DNA from: Sulfurimonas sp.
GTDB taxonomy: Bacteria; Campylobacterota; Campylobacteria; Campylobacterales; Sulfurimonadaceae
Reading direction: 5' to 3'
Assembly: GCF_028714975.1 (NCBI RefSeq)
Contig: NZ_JAQTLH010000003.1
Coordinates: 1 to 64,000 of the forward strand
Length of the DNA stretch: 64,000 nucleotides
A program made the position numbers and the translations under genes. Of the stretch, positions 44,982-53,361 are shown in pieces. Each line of letters starts with the position of its first letter. Within the stretch, counting starts at the first letter, position 1. The notes beneath the pieces are model-generated. The model saw only the letters and a list, made by a program, of their open reading frames with translations. It made no database searches and was not told where the DNA came from.

Positions 44982-45929
44982 TTACGGTATCGCTACGGTT
45001 TCTAAAACTCTTTGTATAATCTCATCTGTCGTAATACCCTCGGCTTCTGCTTCGTAAGTAAGCACTATACGATGACGCATAAGCTCTTTTGCAATGAAAG
45101 CCACATCAACAGGCGTTACAAAATCTTTACCTCTCATAAACGCCATAGCTTTTACGGCTTTAAACATATCGATACTCACACGAGGCGATGCACCGAACTG
45201 GATGTAGTTTTTAATCTCGCCGAGTCCATACTCCTCAGGATTTCTTGTCGCATTCACAAGCTCTATCATATACTCTTCAACCTGCGGATCTACATGCACA
45301 TTTTTTACGGCTTTTTTTAACTCTTGTAAATCATCATGCGTTATAACGCTATGAATCGTCTCAAAATTGCCGCTTGAGATTCTTCTGGCAATCTCAAGTT
45401 CTTCAACTTTTGTGTTGTAATCGACTATAAGTTTTAACATAAATCTATCAAGTTGAGCTTCTGGAAGCTGGTAAACTCCCTCTTGTTCAACCGGATTTTG
45501 AGTCGCCATAACAAAAAACGGAAGTTCTAATTTAAAAGTAGTATCACCGAGCGTGACTTGTTTCTCCTGCATAACTTCAAGAAGTGCCGATTGGACTTTT
45601 GCGGGAGAGCGGTTTATCTCGTCTGCTAAGAGCAGATTTGTAAAAATAGGACCTTTTTTGATTTTAAAGCTGTTGCTTTGCGGGTCATAAATCTCGGCTC
45701 CGAGTATATCTGAGGGAAGCAAGTCGGGAGTAAATTGGGCACGTTTAAAACTAAGTCCTAAACTTTGAGCGAGTGCATTTACCGTCGTAGTTTTTGCAAG
45801 CCCCGGAACACCTTCTATAAGGATATGCCCCTCACACAACAGCCCGATAAGAAGAGCGTCTATCATCTTCTCTTGACCTACGACAACCTTTGAAACCTCT
45901 TTTTTTATCAACTCTATTTTTGAAATCAT
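44982..45929 (-). CDS. MoxR-type AAA ATPase
   Basis: A 315-residue AAA+ ATPase. Walker A is EGVPGLAKTT, Walker B LLADEINRSPAKVQSALLE, sensor 1 ATQNPVEQEGVYQLPEAQLDRF and sensor 2 near ASPRVSIDMFKAVKA. MoxR proteins act as chaperones for metal insertion or envelope complexes together with VWA proteins. It is the first gene of the first Bat module. A 115-base gap upstream contains a possible -10 (TATACT), so the module may have its own promoter. No MoxR gene accompanies the second module. Confidence 0.92.
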   Translation of the reverse strand: MISKIELIKKEVSKVVVGQEKMIDALLIGLLCEGHILIEGVPGLAKTTTVNALAQSLGLSFKRAQFTPDLLPSDILGAEIYDPQSNSFKIKKGPIFTNLLLADEINRSPAKVQSALLEVMQEKQVTLGDTTFKLELPFFVMATQNPVEQEGVYQLPEAQLDRFMLKLIVDYNTKVEELEIARRISSGNFETIHSVITHDDLQELKKAVKNVHVDPQVEEYMIELVNATRNPEEYGLGEIKNYIQFGASPRVSIDMFKAVKAMAFMRGKDFVTPVDVAFIAKELMRHRIVLTYEAEAEGITTDEIIQRVLETVAIP

Positions 45930-46044
45930 AAATTGTAACCTTTATCTGATAAATTGAGACCTCTGATTTAAATTATCAGTGAGTTTAATTAATATTTTTA
46001 TTTACGGAGTATAGCAAAACGGTGTTAATAATAAGTGAAAAAAA

Positions 46045-47052
46045 CTACAAATCAAGCCCCAAAACTTTACCTACACCCTCTTTTTTTATCATCTCGCCGA
46101 ATTTTATAGCGACACTCTCTTTAGCTATCTCGTAACCTTGCGTGGATTGCCCTACTATATTTAACTTTTTGCTTCCTATAACGGAGTTTTTATAATCTTT
46201 TACGGTTATCTCTATAGCAGAGCGGGCAAGCGTAAATCCGTATGAAGATGCTTTTTGAATATTTGAAGATACGGTTATATAAAAGTGTTTTTCACCGCTG
46301 CCGTTTTTGATTTGCACTTTTTTTGAGCCAAGTCCCTCTCTTATGAAAGCCTCTAAATTTTTTGATTCATCATCACACTCAATGCTCATGCTTATGGATG
46401 CTAACAAAGTACCGTAACGGCTCTCTATCATCTCCATCTTGCCCATATACTCTCTTGCGTCAAAAGCGCCGTTTAAAACATTCATTACGGTTAACATATT
46501 CGGTACATCATTGATATCTGTTTTTGCTTTTTTATAACCGTTTAACTGCTCTATCGCATTATATTTTTGAGACTGTTTTATCTGGCTCTCTGTAAAAGCA
46601 AACTTCTGTTCCAGCTCATTTTTTAGACTCTCAAAGAGCTTTTGCTTGTCAGATTTGATTAAAACTATATATTTTTTAAAACCGAGTTCCCAAGAGTTAA
46701 GAATTTCATAATGGCTGATACGGATTTTTTTGACATCGCTTTGAACCTCGTTTGAAACTGTTGAGCTAATGCTATTTTCCAACCCCTCTTTCACAACTTT
46801 TTTTGAGTTAAATTGAGATGCTATGGATACGCTTAGGGTTGAAGCCATCATACTTAGCGCATTTGCCACGGCATCATCCCTATTTTCTCCCTCGCCCGTT
46901 GCATAGAGTGTTGTTGATGTTGTTTGCGGGGGATTTGCATACCAAGAGGGAAGCACTTTTTTTTGGGTTAAATCAACCTCTTTTTGGGATAAACAGCCGG
47001 AGAGAAAAAGTACACTCGTTATAAAAACAGTTATAAAAATATATCTATTCAT
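46045..47052 (-). CDS. LPP20-family lipoprotein
   Basis: A 335-residue lipoprotein with signal and lipobox FLSGC. An LPP20-type domain follows (LPSWYANPP, then LYATGEGENRDDAVANALSMMASTLSVSI). Family members are outer-membrane lipoproteins, including H. pylori Lpp20 and Vibrio FlgP. The C-terminal part is a diverged second alpha/beta region. It lies 8 bases after the CsgG-like lipoprotein gene. Confidence 0.82.
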   Translation of the reverse strand: MNRYIFITVFITSVLFLSGCLSQKEVDLTQKKVLPSWYANPPQTTSTTLYATGEGENRDDAVANALSMMASTLSVSIASQFNSKKVVKEGLENSISSTVSNEVQSDVKKIRISHYEILNSWELGFKKYIVLIKSDKQKLFESLKNELEQKFAFTESQIKQSQKYNAIEQLNGYKKAKTDINDVPNMLTVMNVLNGAFDAREYMGKMEMIESRYGTLLASISMSIECDDESKNLEAFIREGLGSKKVQIKNGSGEKHFYITVSSNIQKASSYGFTLARSAIEITVKDYKNSVIGSKKLNIVGQSTQGYEIAKESVAIKFGEMIKKEGVGKVLGLDL

Positions 47053-47060
47053 TTCCTGCC

Positions 47061-48065
47061 CTACTTTGATAACTGTTCTTTGGCTCTGTTGTTTTTTTCT
47101 ATCAAATCCTCAATCCTCAAACACGCTTGACTTATCTCGCCTACGGGCTTTATCATCAACTCGTCTGCTCTTTTATAATACTTTTGCGCCTCTGCATATT
47201 TCCCCTCTGCCTCTTTTATAACGCCTAAATTATAAAAAGCAACATAACTTTTTTGCCCCGTAGAATCAATCAAATCAATAAGAAACTTTTCCGCTTTATC
47301 AAACCTGTTTTGTTTTATGTACTCCAAAGAGACATCCAAGAGTTTATCTTCTCTATCGTTATACTTTATATCCGGCTTTTCCAGTAAAACAACCTCAAAA
47401 TAACGATAATGCGGCGTTAACTTGTATGCAAAATTTACCGCAATTGTAGCGGCTAACTTTTGTGCCGCCATCTCCGTAGAAGGCAAAGAGTTAGAATCAT
47501 CGATGCAATGCGACCACTGAGATGTTTTACTCATCGTATCGGCATAGATAATATCGCCTTTTGCAACATCAACCATACGAACCTCCGCAGATAAAGCGAC
47601 TTCTCTTTTTGTGCATCCGACATTATAAGGAACCAGCTCTTTGCACTTATTGTCGGCACATCTTAATCGAGTCTCCAAGTAGTGCGTATCATTTGAAGCC
47701 ACTCTGCCTACACTACCGGAAATTATAGCCTCTGCACCTAGCAAATTACCGACTTGAACGGCAGTTGAGATATCTACAAGACCGCTGTTTTGAATCTTCT
47801 GTTCGGCTACTATTTTGTCAAAATTTTTTCTATTGACCATAGTAAAGTAGTTTTTGTTATCGATTTTTTGATTTGCGAGATTTGCCTCTATCTTGTCTGA
47901 AAGCCCTACTCTGTCGTTTTCAAACACAGCTACACTAAGCTTTTTTGTTGATGCCACGCGGTCTATCTCAGACGGCTCAAGCGCACGAATGGTAACTTTT
48001 TGTGAACATCCGACGCTTATGATTAAAATTAAAAATAACGACAAAATCTTAAAAATTTTAATCAT
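47061..48065 (-). CDS. CsgG-like lipoprotein with TPR tail
   Basis: A 334-residue lipoprotein (lipobox ISVGC). Residues 40-235 fit the CsgG/LpoB-type fold: KLSVAVFEND, ANQKIDNKNYFTMVNRKNFDKIVAEQKIQ and VGNLLGAEAIISGSVGRV. The C-terminal about 70 residues contain two TPR-like repeats (YVAFYNLGVIKEAEGKYAEAQKYYKRA). It could be a secretion-channel-like or envelope-assembly factor; no curli subunit gene is nearby. Confidence 0.78.
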   Translation of the reverse strand: MIKIFKILSLFLILIISVGCSQKVTIRALEPSEIDRVASTKKLSVAVFENDRVGLSDKIEANLANQKIDNKNYFTMVNRKNFDKIVAEQKIQNSGLVDISTAVQVGNLLGAEAIISGSVGRVASNDTHYLETRLRCADNKCKELVPYNVGCTKREVALSAEVRMVDVAKGDIIYADTMSKTSQWSHCIDDSNSLPSTEMAAQKLAATIAVNFAYKLTPHYRYFEVVLLEKPDIKYNDREDKLLDVSLEYIKQNRFDKAEKFLIDLIDSTGQKSYVAFYNLGVIKEAEGKYAEAQKYYKRADELMIKPVGEISQACLRIEDLIEKNNRAKEQLSK

Positions 48066-48086
48066 ACACAGCCTTTACTATTTTTA

Positions 48087-48120
48087 GATTACCGCGCCTC
48101 TTTTAGAGGCTCGCGATGAC
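48087..48120. repeat. Partial REP-like hairpin
   Basis: AGATTACCGCG, the stem GCCTCT-TTT-AGAGGC and CTCGCGATGAC resemble the ends of the palindromic repeat at 31176-31256. It fills the gap between the traT-like and CsgG-like genes and could reduce read-through between them. Confidence 0.5.
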
Positions 48121-48133
48121 TCTCGTTGCAAAA

Positions 48134-48892
48134 TTAAAAAATTCCCGAGATGGATTTTGCCAATGCACTCTCAAGAACAGGTTTTGCCTCTTCAAATTCA
48201 AGATTCATTTTGTTTGCGGTACTAACTATGCGGGTGCGATATGTTTTCCATTCCACTTTTCCGCCTTTGATATCCTGTTTTGTCGTAGTAGAGCTTCCCT
48301 GTTCCAAGTAGGCTTTTTGTGTTTGAGTAACTACTTCACCCTCTAACGGTCTTTCACGAATCTGCAAATCCGTTACCATAATATACATAATATCCGTAAC
48401 CAAAGCATCACCCACAAAACCTATAGCAGCCCCTGCCAAAGCCGCTCCCGCCGTACCTCGGTTGCTTCCGCCCATTGCGTACGAAGCTCCGCCTGCCACA
48501 GCCGCACCGGTCAGTCCTGCATCAAAGCCTGAGCCAAGGTGTGATTGCGCTTCTTTAAGATTTGATTTGCCTACTTTTAAGATATTTCCCTGAAGCATAT
48601 ATGTTGCCTCATTAGGATTATCGGTAATCCTGTAGCCTCTGCTTTTAAAAGCAGCCATTATATTCTCTTTTACATTCATCTCTTTATCGGATGTATTTCT
48701 GATATCAAAATAAACGACTCTCTTCTCCGGTGCAACAGGCTCTAAAAATATAGTCTCGGACATTTTAGTCTGAACATCCAAATCTCTTTTTTTAATTGCG
48801 GTATCCATAGCACTGCACCCGCTCAACATAAAACCTAAAACTATCATACCTGCCGTTACCGACAGAGTAAAAACATTACTAATCTTTTTCAT
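48134..48892 (-). CDS. traT: TraT-like outer-membrane lipoprotein
   Basis: A 252-residue lipoprotein (lipobox MLSGC) with clear likeness to TraT, the F-plasmid surface-exclusion and serum-resistance lipoprotein: AMDTAIKKRDLDVQTKMSETIFLEP at the start, a glycine/alanine-rich membrane-like centre (GAAVAGGASYAMGGSNRGTAGAALAGAAIGF), and NKMNLEFEEAKPVLESALAKSISGIF at the end. No conjugation genes are nearby, so it is a chromosomal member with an unknown role. It lies downstream of the second Bat module on the same strand. Confidence 0.88.
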   Translation of the reverse strand: MKKISNVFTLSVTAGMIVLGFMLSGCSAMDTAIKKRDLDVQTKMSETIFLEPVAPEKRVVYFDIRNTSDKEMNVKENIMAAFKSRGYRITDNPNEATYMLQGNILKVGKSNLKEAQSHLGSGFDAGLTGAAVAGGASYAMGGSNRGTAGAALAGAAIGFVGDALVTDIMYIMVTDLQIRERPLEGEVVTQTQKAYLEQGSSTTTKQDIKGGKVEWKTYRTRIVSTANKMNLEFEEAKPVLESALAKSISGIF

Positions 48893-48963
48893 AAAAAAAC
48901 CTTTTTACTAAAATGTAACGGATATTATCCAAAATGATTTTGAAAGAAAATTAAAAAATAGCA

Positions 48964-50073
48964 TTAGATACTTTTTTGCAATATCTTTTTTGCATTATTT
49001 AACGATATGATTTTTTTTCTTTCAATATCCAAGATTATCTGCTCATATTTTTTTGAATCATTTAACGCCAAAATCATCATCAACTCTTCAAGTGATTTTG
49101 CCTTATCTATCTTTTGTTTAAACTCTTCACCTGCACTCTTTTTTACAACCCTCTTTTTTATATCTATTTTTGAGACTAAAAAACCGGCTATAAAAATCAA
49201 TACATAGTATATATAAGTGTAGTTAAATTTAAAACTATCATCCTCTGCCTTATCAAGCAGCTCCTCTTTGCTAAACCCTTTTTCAACACTTACGGTTATC
49301 GCTTCATATACCAAAGCATTCATTTTTTTCTCTTTGGTGTTAAAATATTCTATCTTAAATTCGGGAATAAGAAAATCCCTCTCGCCTACAAAAGCAAATT
49401 TCTGACTCCATTCTCCGCTCTCACCCGCTTCACTTAGCTTCTCTTTTTGCAAAACCTCGCCTGCAAAAATTTTCACACCTTCTATGTTAAACTGAAGCGG
49501 TTTTAAAACTTCAAAATTTCCGTCACCTTTTATTGTTATCGTTAGATGATACGGCTCGTTTGCTTTGACTTTTGGCTCATTTTTCTTAATTTCAAAATTA
49601 AAATCCCCGACTAAAGAGCTATTTGTCTCTTTTACATCTACTTCTAAAATTTCTTGTTTAATAATTTTTTTTGTAACTGCCTCTTTTTTTACATTATCTC
49701 TGCCGATTACCATATCTTCTATAGACTCTTTTGTCGTCTGCTTAATTAAAGCTTCAAAATCAAACTTTATCTTCCCTGCCGTTTTGGCAAATGCGACAAA
49801 TTCATAACTGCTTATCTTTTTGCCATCAACTATATTTTGACTCTCTTTTAAATTTTTTACTATATATTTTTCATACTCTCCTGCAGGATTAAACTCTACG
49901 CTAAAGAGTTCTGCACGGTCGCTAAACTCGCAGACATATTTGAGATAAATAGGCTCGTTTACATAAGCAGTCGTTTTATTTGATGTTGCACTCCATACAT
50001 AAGTAGAAGCAAAAACTTCTGCATGTAAAAAAATCAATATCGCTAAAAAGACCCTACCAAGGTTTTTTTTCAT
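48964..50073 (-). CDS. BatD-like membrane protein (second module)
   Basis: A 369-residue BatD paralogue: signal peptide (to about residue 22), two or three beta-rich periplasmic domains (TYVWSATSNKTTAYVNEPIYLKYV; FNFEIKKNEPKVKANEPYHLTITIKGDGN), a membrane segment near 290-305 and a cytoplasmic tail. It is about 100 residues shorter than the first-module copy. Its start overlaps the preceding VWA-TPR gene by 20 bases. Confidence 0.8.
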   Translation of the reverse strand: MKKNLGRVFLAILIFLHAEVFASTYVWSATSNKTTAYVNEPIYLKYVCEFSDRAELFSVEFNPAGEYEKYIVKNLKESQNIVDGKKISSYEFVAFAKTAGKIKFDFEALIKQTTKESIEDMVIGRDNVKKEAVTKKIIKQEILEVDVKETNSSLVGDFNFEIKKNEPKVKANEPYHLTITIKGDGNFEVLKPLQFNIEGVKIFAGEVLQKEKLSEAGESGEWSQKFAFVGERDFLIPEFKIEYFNTKEKKMNALVYEAITVSVEKGFSKEELLDKAEDDSFKFNYTYIYYVLIFIAGFLVSKIDIKKRVVKKSAGEEFKQKIDKAKSLEELMMILALNDSKKYEQIILDIERKKIISLNNAKKILQKSI

Positions 50074-51475
50074 CTACTTTCCTCTTATTTATAAGTTCAT
50101 ACTGTTTTGAACTGAGTTTTGCCTTGCCGCTGTTTAAATCCACCCGACTATCCGATTCTGCTTTTTTGCCCTTATCATCTCCGCCGCTTGCAGCCGCGCT
50201 TACATTCATATTTGAACCGCCGCCCTCTTTTTGCTTTTGTGAGCTCTGCTCTTTTTTTGCCAAGGCAGATTTGTCTTTGCTCTGCTGTTGCCCCGTACTC
50301 ATCTCTTTTTTATCACCGACATCTCTGATAAACTCCAAATTTTCATCTGCTTCTTTAGAGTAAAAAAGCGTCAAAGATTTGATATACGCCTCTCTTGCTT
50401 TTTTAAACTCTTGAAGCCTGACAAGCGAATTAGCAATGTTATAGTAAATGATTGATTTTGTTTGAAGGTCATTTGATTTTACTCTTTCATAATTCTCAAG
50501 CGCTTTTTCGTACTCGCCGCTTCTATAAAACTCTGTCGCTTTATTGAAAAATTCCATATTTTGGTTTGCGCCAAGATGTACGCCAAAAAGCAGCAAAAAA
50601 GCCACGACAAATCTTTTTAGAGTCGTCACGCTTAGTAAAAATGTAATAATTGCCAAAATAATAAAATAGTAAAAAAGTTCCAGATTTCTAACTATCGTTG
50701 TTTTGCTCTCTTTGTCTTTTGATTTTTGAGCCGCTAACGCATCAAGAAGCTTATCAAAATCTTTTGTATAAACTCCGCCCGTAATGTCTGAAACCTCTTT
50801 AATCGCGCTGTTTTCCCTGCTTACGACTATATCGCCAAGCTCATCTTTTAAAAGCTCTCCACCCTCAAGCCTCATTGTTCCGCCCATTGTTGAAGCAGTC
50901 ATAAAGATATTTACCACAAGATTGTTATTTTTAGCAAAAACGGCTTCGGACTCGTAACTCAGCTCATCGGCTCCGTCGCTAAAGAGTACAACGGTAGCTT
51001 TTTTTGAGTTTGACATCTTTCTTGAAAGCTCTAACGCAGACATAACGCTGCTACCTTTTGTAATGATAAGTTTTTCATCAAGAGAGGCAAAAAGATGCAG
51101 TAAAAGCTCCTTATCTTCCGTCATCGGGGATAAAACAATGGCATTTGTAGTAAAACCGAGAACGCCGAATCTGCTCTTTTGCTCCATCTCAACCAGCCTC
51201 TTTAACATCTCTTTCGCAAAGGAAAGTCTTGTAGGTTCGATGTCGTTTGTCTGCATAGAGTATGACAAATCAACCCCGATTATAACATCGCTTAGCATCT
51301 GTTTTGATTCGATAGGTTCTTGTTCTATGACAATACGGCTGAGTGCAATTACTATAAAAATAAAAGTCAGCATATATCCATAGACGACGACTCTAAACTC
51401 TCTAAAATCCCTCTTTATAAAAAACGGTAAAAGAAGAAGCAGGAGCCAAAAGTATTGCGGATACAAAACGCTCAT
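50054..51475 (-). CDS. BatB/BatC-type VWA-TPR protein (second module)
   Basis: A 473-residue protein with the same order as the 605-residue paralogue: two membrane segments, VWA domain with MIDAS motif DLSYSM and FSDGADE, a further membrane pair near 270-300, TPR repeats (MEFFNKATEFYRSGEYEKALENYERV) and a shorter charged tail ending KKPW. Its start overlaps batA2 by 4 bases. Confidence 0.84.
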   Translation of the reverse strand: MSVLYPQYFWLLLLLLPFFIKRDFREFRVVVYGYMLTFIFIVIALSRIVIEQEPIESKQMLSDVIIGVDLSYSMQTNDIEPTRLSFAKEMLKRLVEMEQKSRFGVLGFTTNAIVLSPMTEDKELLLHLFASLDEKLIITKGSSVMSALELSRKMSNSKKATVVLFSDGADELSYESEAVFAKNNNLVVNIFMTASTMGGTMRLEGGELLKDELGDIVVSRENSAIKEVSDITGGVYTKDFDKLLDALAAQKSKDKESKTTIVRNLELFYYFIILAIITFLLSVTTLKRFVVAFLLLFGVHLGANQNMEFFNKATEFYRSGEYEKALENYERVKSNDLQTKSIIYYNIANSLVRLQEFKKAREAYIKSLTLFYSKEADENLEFIRDVGDKKEMSTGQQQSKDKSALAKKEQSSQKQKEGGGSNMNVSAAASGGDDKGKKAESDSRVDLNSGKAKLSSKQYELINKRKVDEKKPW

Positions 51476-52404
51476 CTTCTAACCTCCCTAAAGAGTAGAT
51501 ATAGCAAAATTCCGAGTGCAAAAAGCAAAGCCACCCAATAGTAAAAATCTTTCAAAAGATACTCTTTGCTCTTTATCTTTGAGGACTCCATCTCATCGAT
51601 CTTATCATAAACCTTTTTCAGTTCTTTTGCAGACTCCGTGATAAAAAATTCTCCGCCGCTCTCATCGGCAATTTTTCTTAAAAGCGCCTCATCAGGCTCG
51701 CCTTTGTTACCCATACCGATTGTGTATATCTTTATATTTTCATCTTTTGCAAGAGAAGTTGCCTCTTTTGGAGAGATATCACCGCTATTATGCTCACCGT
51801 CGGTTAAAAGTATAATGATTTTTGTTTTTGCTTTAGAGTGTTTAAATGCACGGACACTCATAGCAATTCCCTCGCCGATGGCAGTATTTTGCCCTGCCAT
51901 ACCGTGAGAGAGATAACCGAGCATCTCACTTACTATCTCTTTTTCATAAGTTATAGGCGAAGCTATAAAAGCAAAATCTCCATATAAAACTACGCCGACA
52001 TTGTCGCTCTCTCTTTTTTTTATAAAATCCGTTGCGATAATCTTTACTATCTCAAATCTGCTCAATCGCTCCTCTTTGCTCATCTCTTTTTCAACATCAA
52101 ATCCTGATGCATTCATAGAGCCGCTCCCATCAATTGCCAAGACTATATCTTTTCCGTCTCTGTTTGACGGATTTATCTTATCAACGACTATGGGCGAAGC
52201 AAGAGCGATACACAAAAGCACAAAAATAGCTATTTTTAAAAGCCACTCAAGTTTTAAAAAACTCTTTTTTGCAGATAAAAAGTGCAGATGCACGAAAAAT
52301 CTAGGCTTCATTTGCTCTCTACATTTATACATACAGTATATTATCGGAGCTAAAAGTAGTATGATAAACGGGTATTCAAAGCTAAAAAGATTCATAATAT
52401 ACAT
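51472..52404 (-). CDS. BatA-type VWA protein (second module)
   Basis: A 310-residue paralogue of the first-module BatA. MIDAS motif DGSGSMN and LLTDGEHNSGD are intact; membrane segments lie near 10-25, 55-70 and 288-304. An ATG at 52395 (start MNLFSFEYPF) is an alternative start. It heads the second module, which has no MoxR, DUF58 or DUF4381-like genes of its own. Confidence 0.85.
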   Translation of the reverse strand: MYIMNLFSFEYPFIILLLAPIIYCMYKCREQMKPRFFVHLHFLSAKKSFLKLEWLLKIAIFVLLCIALASPIVVDKINPSNRDGKDIVLAIDGSGSMNASGFDVEKEMSKEERLSRFEIVKIIATDFIKKRESDNVGVVLYGDFAFIASPITYEKEIVSEMLGYLSHGMAGQNTAIGEGIAMSVRAFKHSKAKTKIIILLTDGEHNSGDISPKEATSLAKDENIKIYTIGMGNKGEPDEALLRKIADESGGEFFITESAKELKKVYDKIDEMESSKIKSKEYLLKDFYYWVALLFALGILLYLLFREVRR

Positions 52405-52440
52405 TTTACCAAAAAATTTTAAAATTTATATCTTTTTTTC

Positions 52441-52484
52441 TTGACATATAAATTCTATTTGTCTATAATTCGCGTCCACAAACA
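52441..52484 (+). promoter_or_regulatory. Consensus promoter of the tRNA operon
   Basis: TTGACA (52441-52446), 17 bases, TATAAT (52464-52469): a perfect sigma-70 consensus. The region 52457-52484 matches the stable-RNA promoter at 163-190 at 26 of 28 positions. The first tRNA base is 29 bases after the -10 box. Confidence 0.92.
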
Positions 52485-52498
52485 GTAGGTTTGTCAAT

Positions 52499-52574
52499 GT
52501 CTTGTTAGCTCAGCCGGTAGAGCATCTCACTTTTAATGAGGTGGCCGATGGTTCGAATCCATCACAGGACACCA
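52499..52574 (+). tRNA. tRNA-Lys (anticodon TTT)
   Basis: A 76-base tRNA. The acceptor arm GTCTTGT pairs with ACAGGAC, with discriminator A and encoded CCA. D-arm text AGCTCAGCCGGTAGAGC, anticodon stem TCTCA/TGAGG with loop CTTTTAA (anticodon at 52532-52534), and T-arm GGTTCGAATCC are all standard. It is the first gene of a two-tRNA operon. Confidence 0.97.
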
Positions 52575-52585
52575 TTTTATTTTTT

Positions 52586-52660
52586 GGCCCCGTCGTCTAG
52601 CGGTAAGGATCCATGGTTTTCATCCATGTTACAGGAGTTCGATTCTCCTCGGGGTCACCA
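52586..52660 (+). tRNA. tRNA-Glu (anticodon TTC)
   Basis: A 75-base tRNA. The acceptor arm GGCCCCG pairs with CGGGGTC (one G-T), with discriminator A and encoded CCA. Anticodon stem CATGG/CCATG has loop TTTTCAT (anticodon at 52619-52621), and the T-arm is AGTTCGATTCT. It lies 11 bases after tRNA-Lys. Both tRNAs are expected MnmA substrates. Confidence 0.97.
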
Positions 52661-52767
52661 ATTAAAATATCTACTTATCTTTAAACTTTTCAACAACCAA
52701 ATCTAATTTCTTTAACCCTGCCTTCCGACTATACTTAGAAAATTGCAGTTACATTTAGAATTGGCGA

Positions 52768-52971
52768 TTACATACTAGCAATTTCAATAAGCTCTTTGTC
52801 TTTACTCAGTAGTTTGTTTATAATTTGTGTTAAATTGGTATTTTGTTTTTTTGCTAAAGTAGAAAAAAAACTTTCAATTTCTGGTTCAAGATATATGGGT
52901 AAATTAAACGCTGCATCTTCTTTGTAAAACTTACCTCTAACACCCTTTGAAAAATCATATTCTTCTTTCAT
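52768..52971 (-). CDS. brnA: BrnA-type antitoxin
   Basis: A 67-residue protein. The last about 40 residues (NLPIYLEPEIESFFSTLAKKQNTNLTQIINKLL) have the ribbon-helix-helix pattern of BrnA/CopG antitoxins. It overlaps the brnT stop by 4 bases (ATGA), which gives the usual toxin-first order of BrnTA systems, where BrnA represses the operon. The pair lies just downstream of the tRNA operon, on the opposite strand. Confidence 0.8.
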   Translation of the reverse strand: MKEEYDFSKGVRGKFYKEDAAFNLPIYLEPEIESFFSTLAKKQNTNLTQIINKLLSKDKELIEIASM

Positions 52972-53267
52972 TTTAATCCCTCCAAGTAGATTTGTTGCTC
53001 TTTTTTGGTTGCTTTTCTAGAACTTATTATTCTTATATTACAGTTATCGTTGTCAATTGAGATGTATGTGTGCACTACAACAAGCGTTTTTGTGTGCAAA
53101 TCCATCCCGATAGTCACCCATCTATCTTCACTATCGCTATGTTCATCATCAAAGATAGAAATCATATTTTTATCTCTAAATACCGATGTAGAATCTTCAA
53201 AACTAACATTATGTTTGGCAATGTTACTCTTAGCTTTATTTACATCCCATTCAAAATTGTAGTTCAT
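52968..53267 (-). CDS. brnT: BrnT-type ribonuclease toxin
   Basis: A 99-residue protein with the BrnT pattern: YNFEWDVNKAKSNIAKHNVSFEDS, DDEHSDSEDRWVTIGMD, LVVVHTYIS and NIRIISSRKATKKEQQIY. BrnT is a RelE-like ribonuclease toxin neutralised by BrnA. The family text is well conserved, including the late Arg and Lys residues, so it is probably active. Confidence 0.9.
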   Translation of the reverse strand: MNYNFEWDVNKAKSNIAKHNVSFEDSTSVFRDKNMISIFDDEHSDSEDRWVTIGMDLHTKTLVVVHTYISIDNDNCNIRIISSRKATKKEQQIYLEGLK

Positions 53268-53326
53268 AAATAGCCCTGATAATATTTATGATGTATTGTA
53301 TCAAAAGAATTACAAATTTTGAATTA

Positions 53327-53361
53327 CACTCTTCTTTAGATACCTAAAGAGTGGCTTTTTT
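53327..53361 (+). terminator. Orphan intrinsic terminator
   Basis: CACT, a CTT bulge, and CTTTAG pair across an ATAC loop with CTAAAG and AGTG, followed by GCTTTTTT. It is oriented for plus-strand transcription, but no plus-strand gene ends nearby; the closest is the tRNA operon, 667 bases upstream. Confidence 0.6.
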
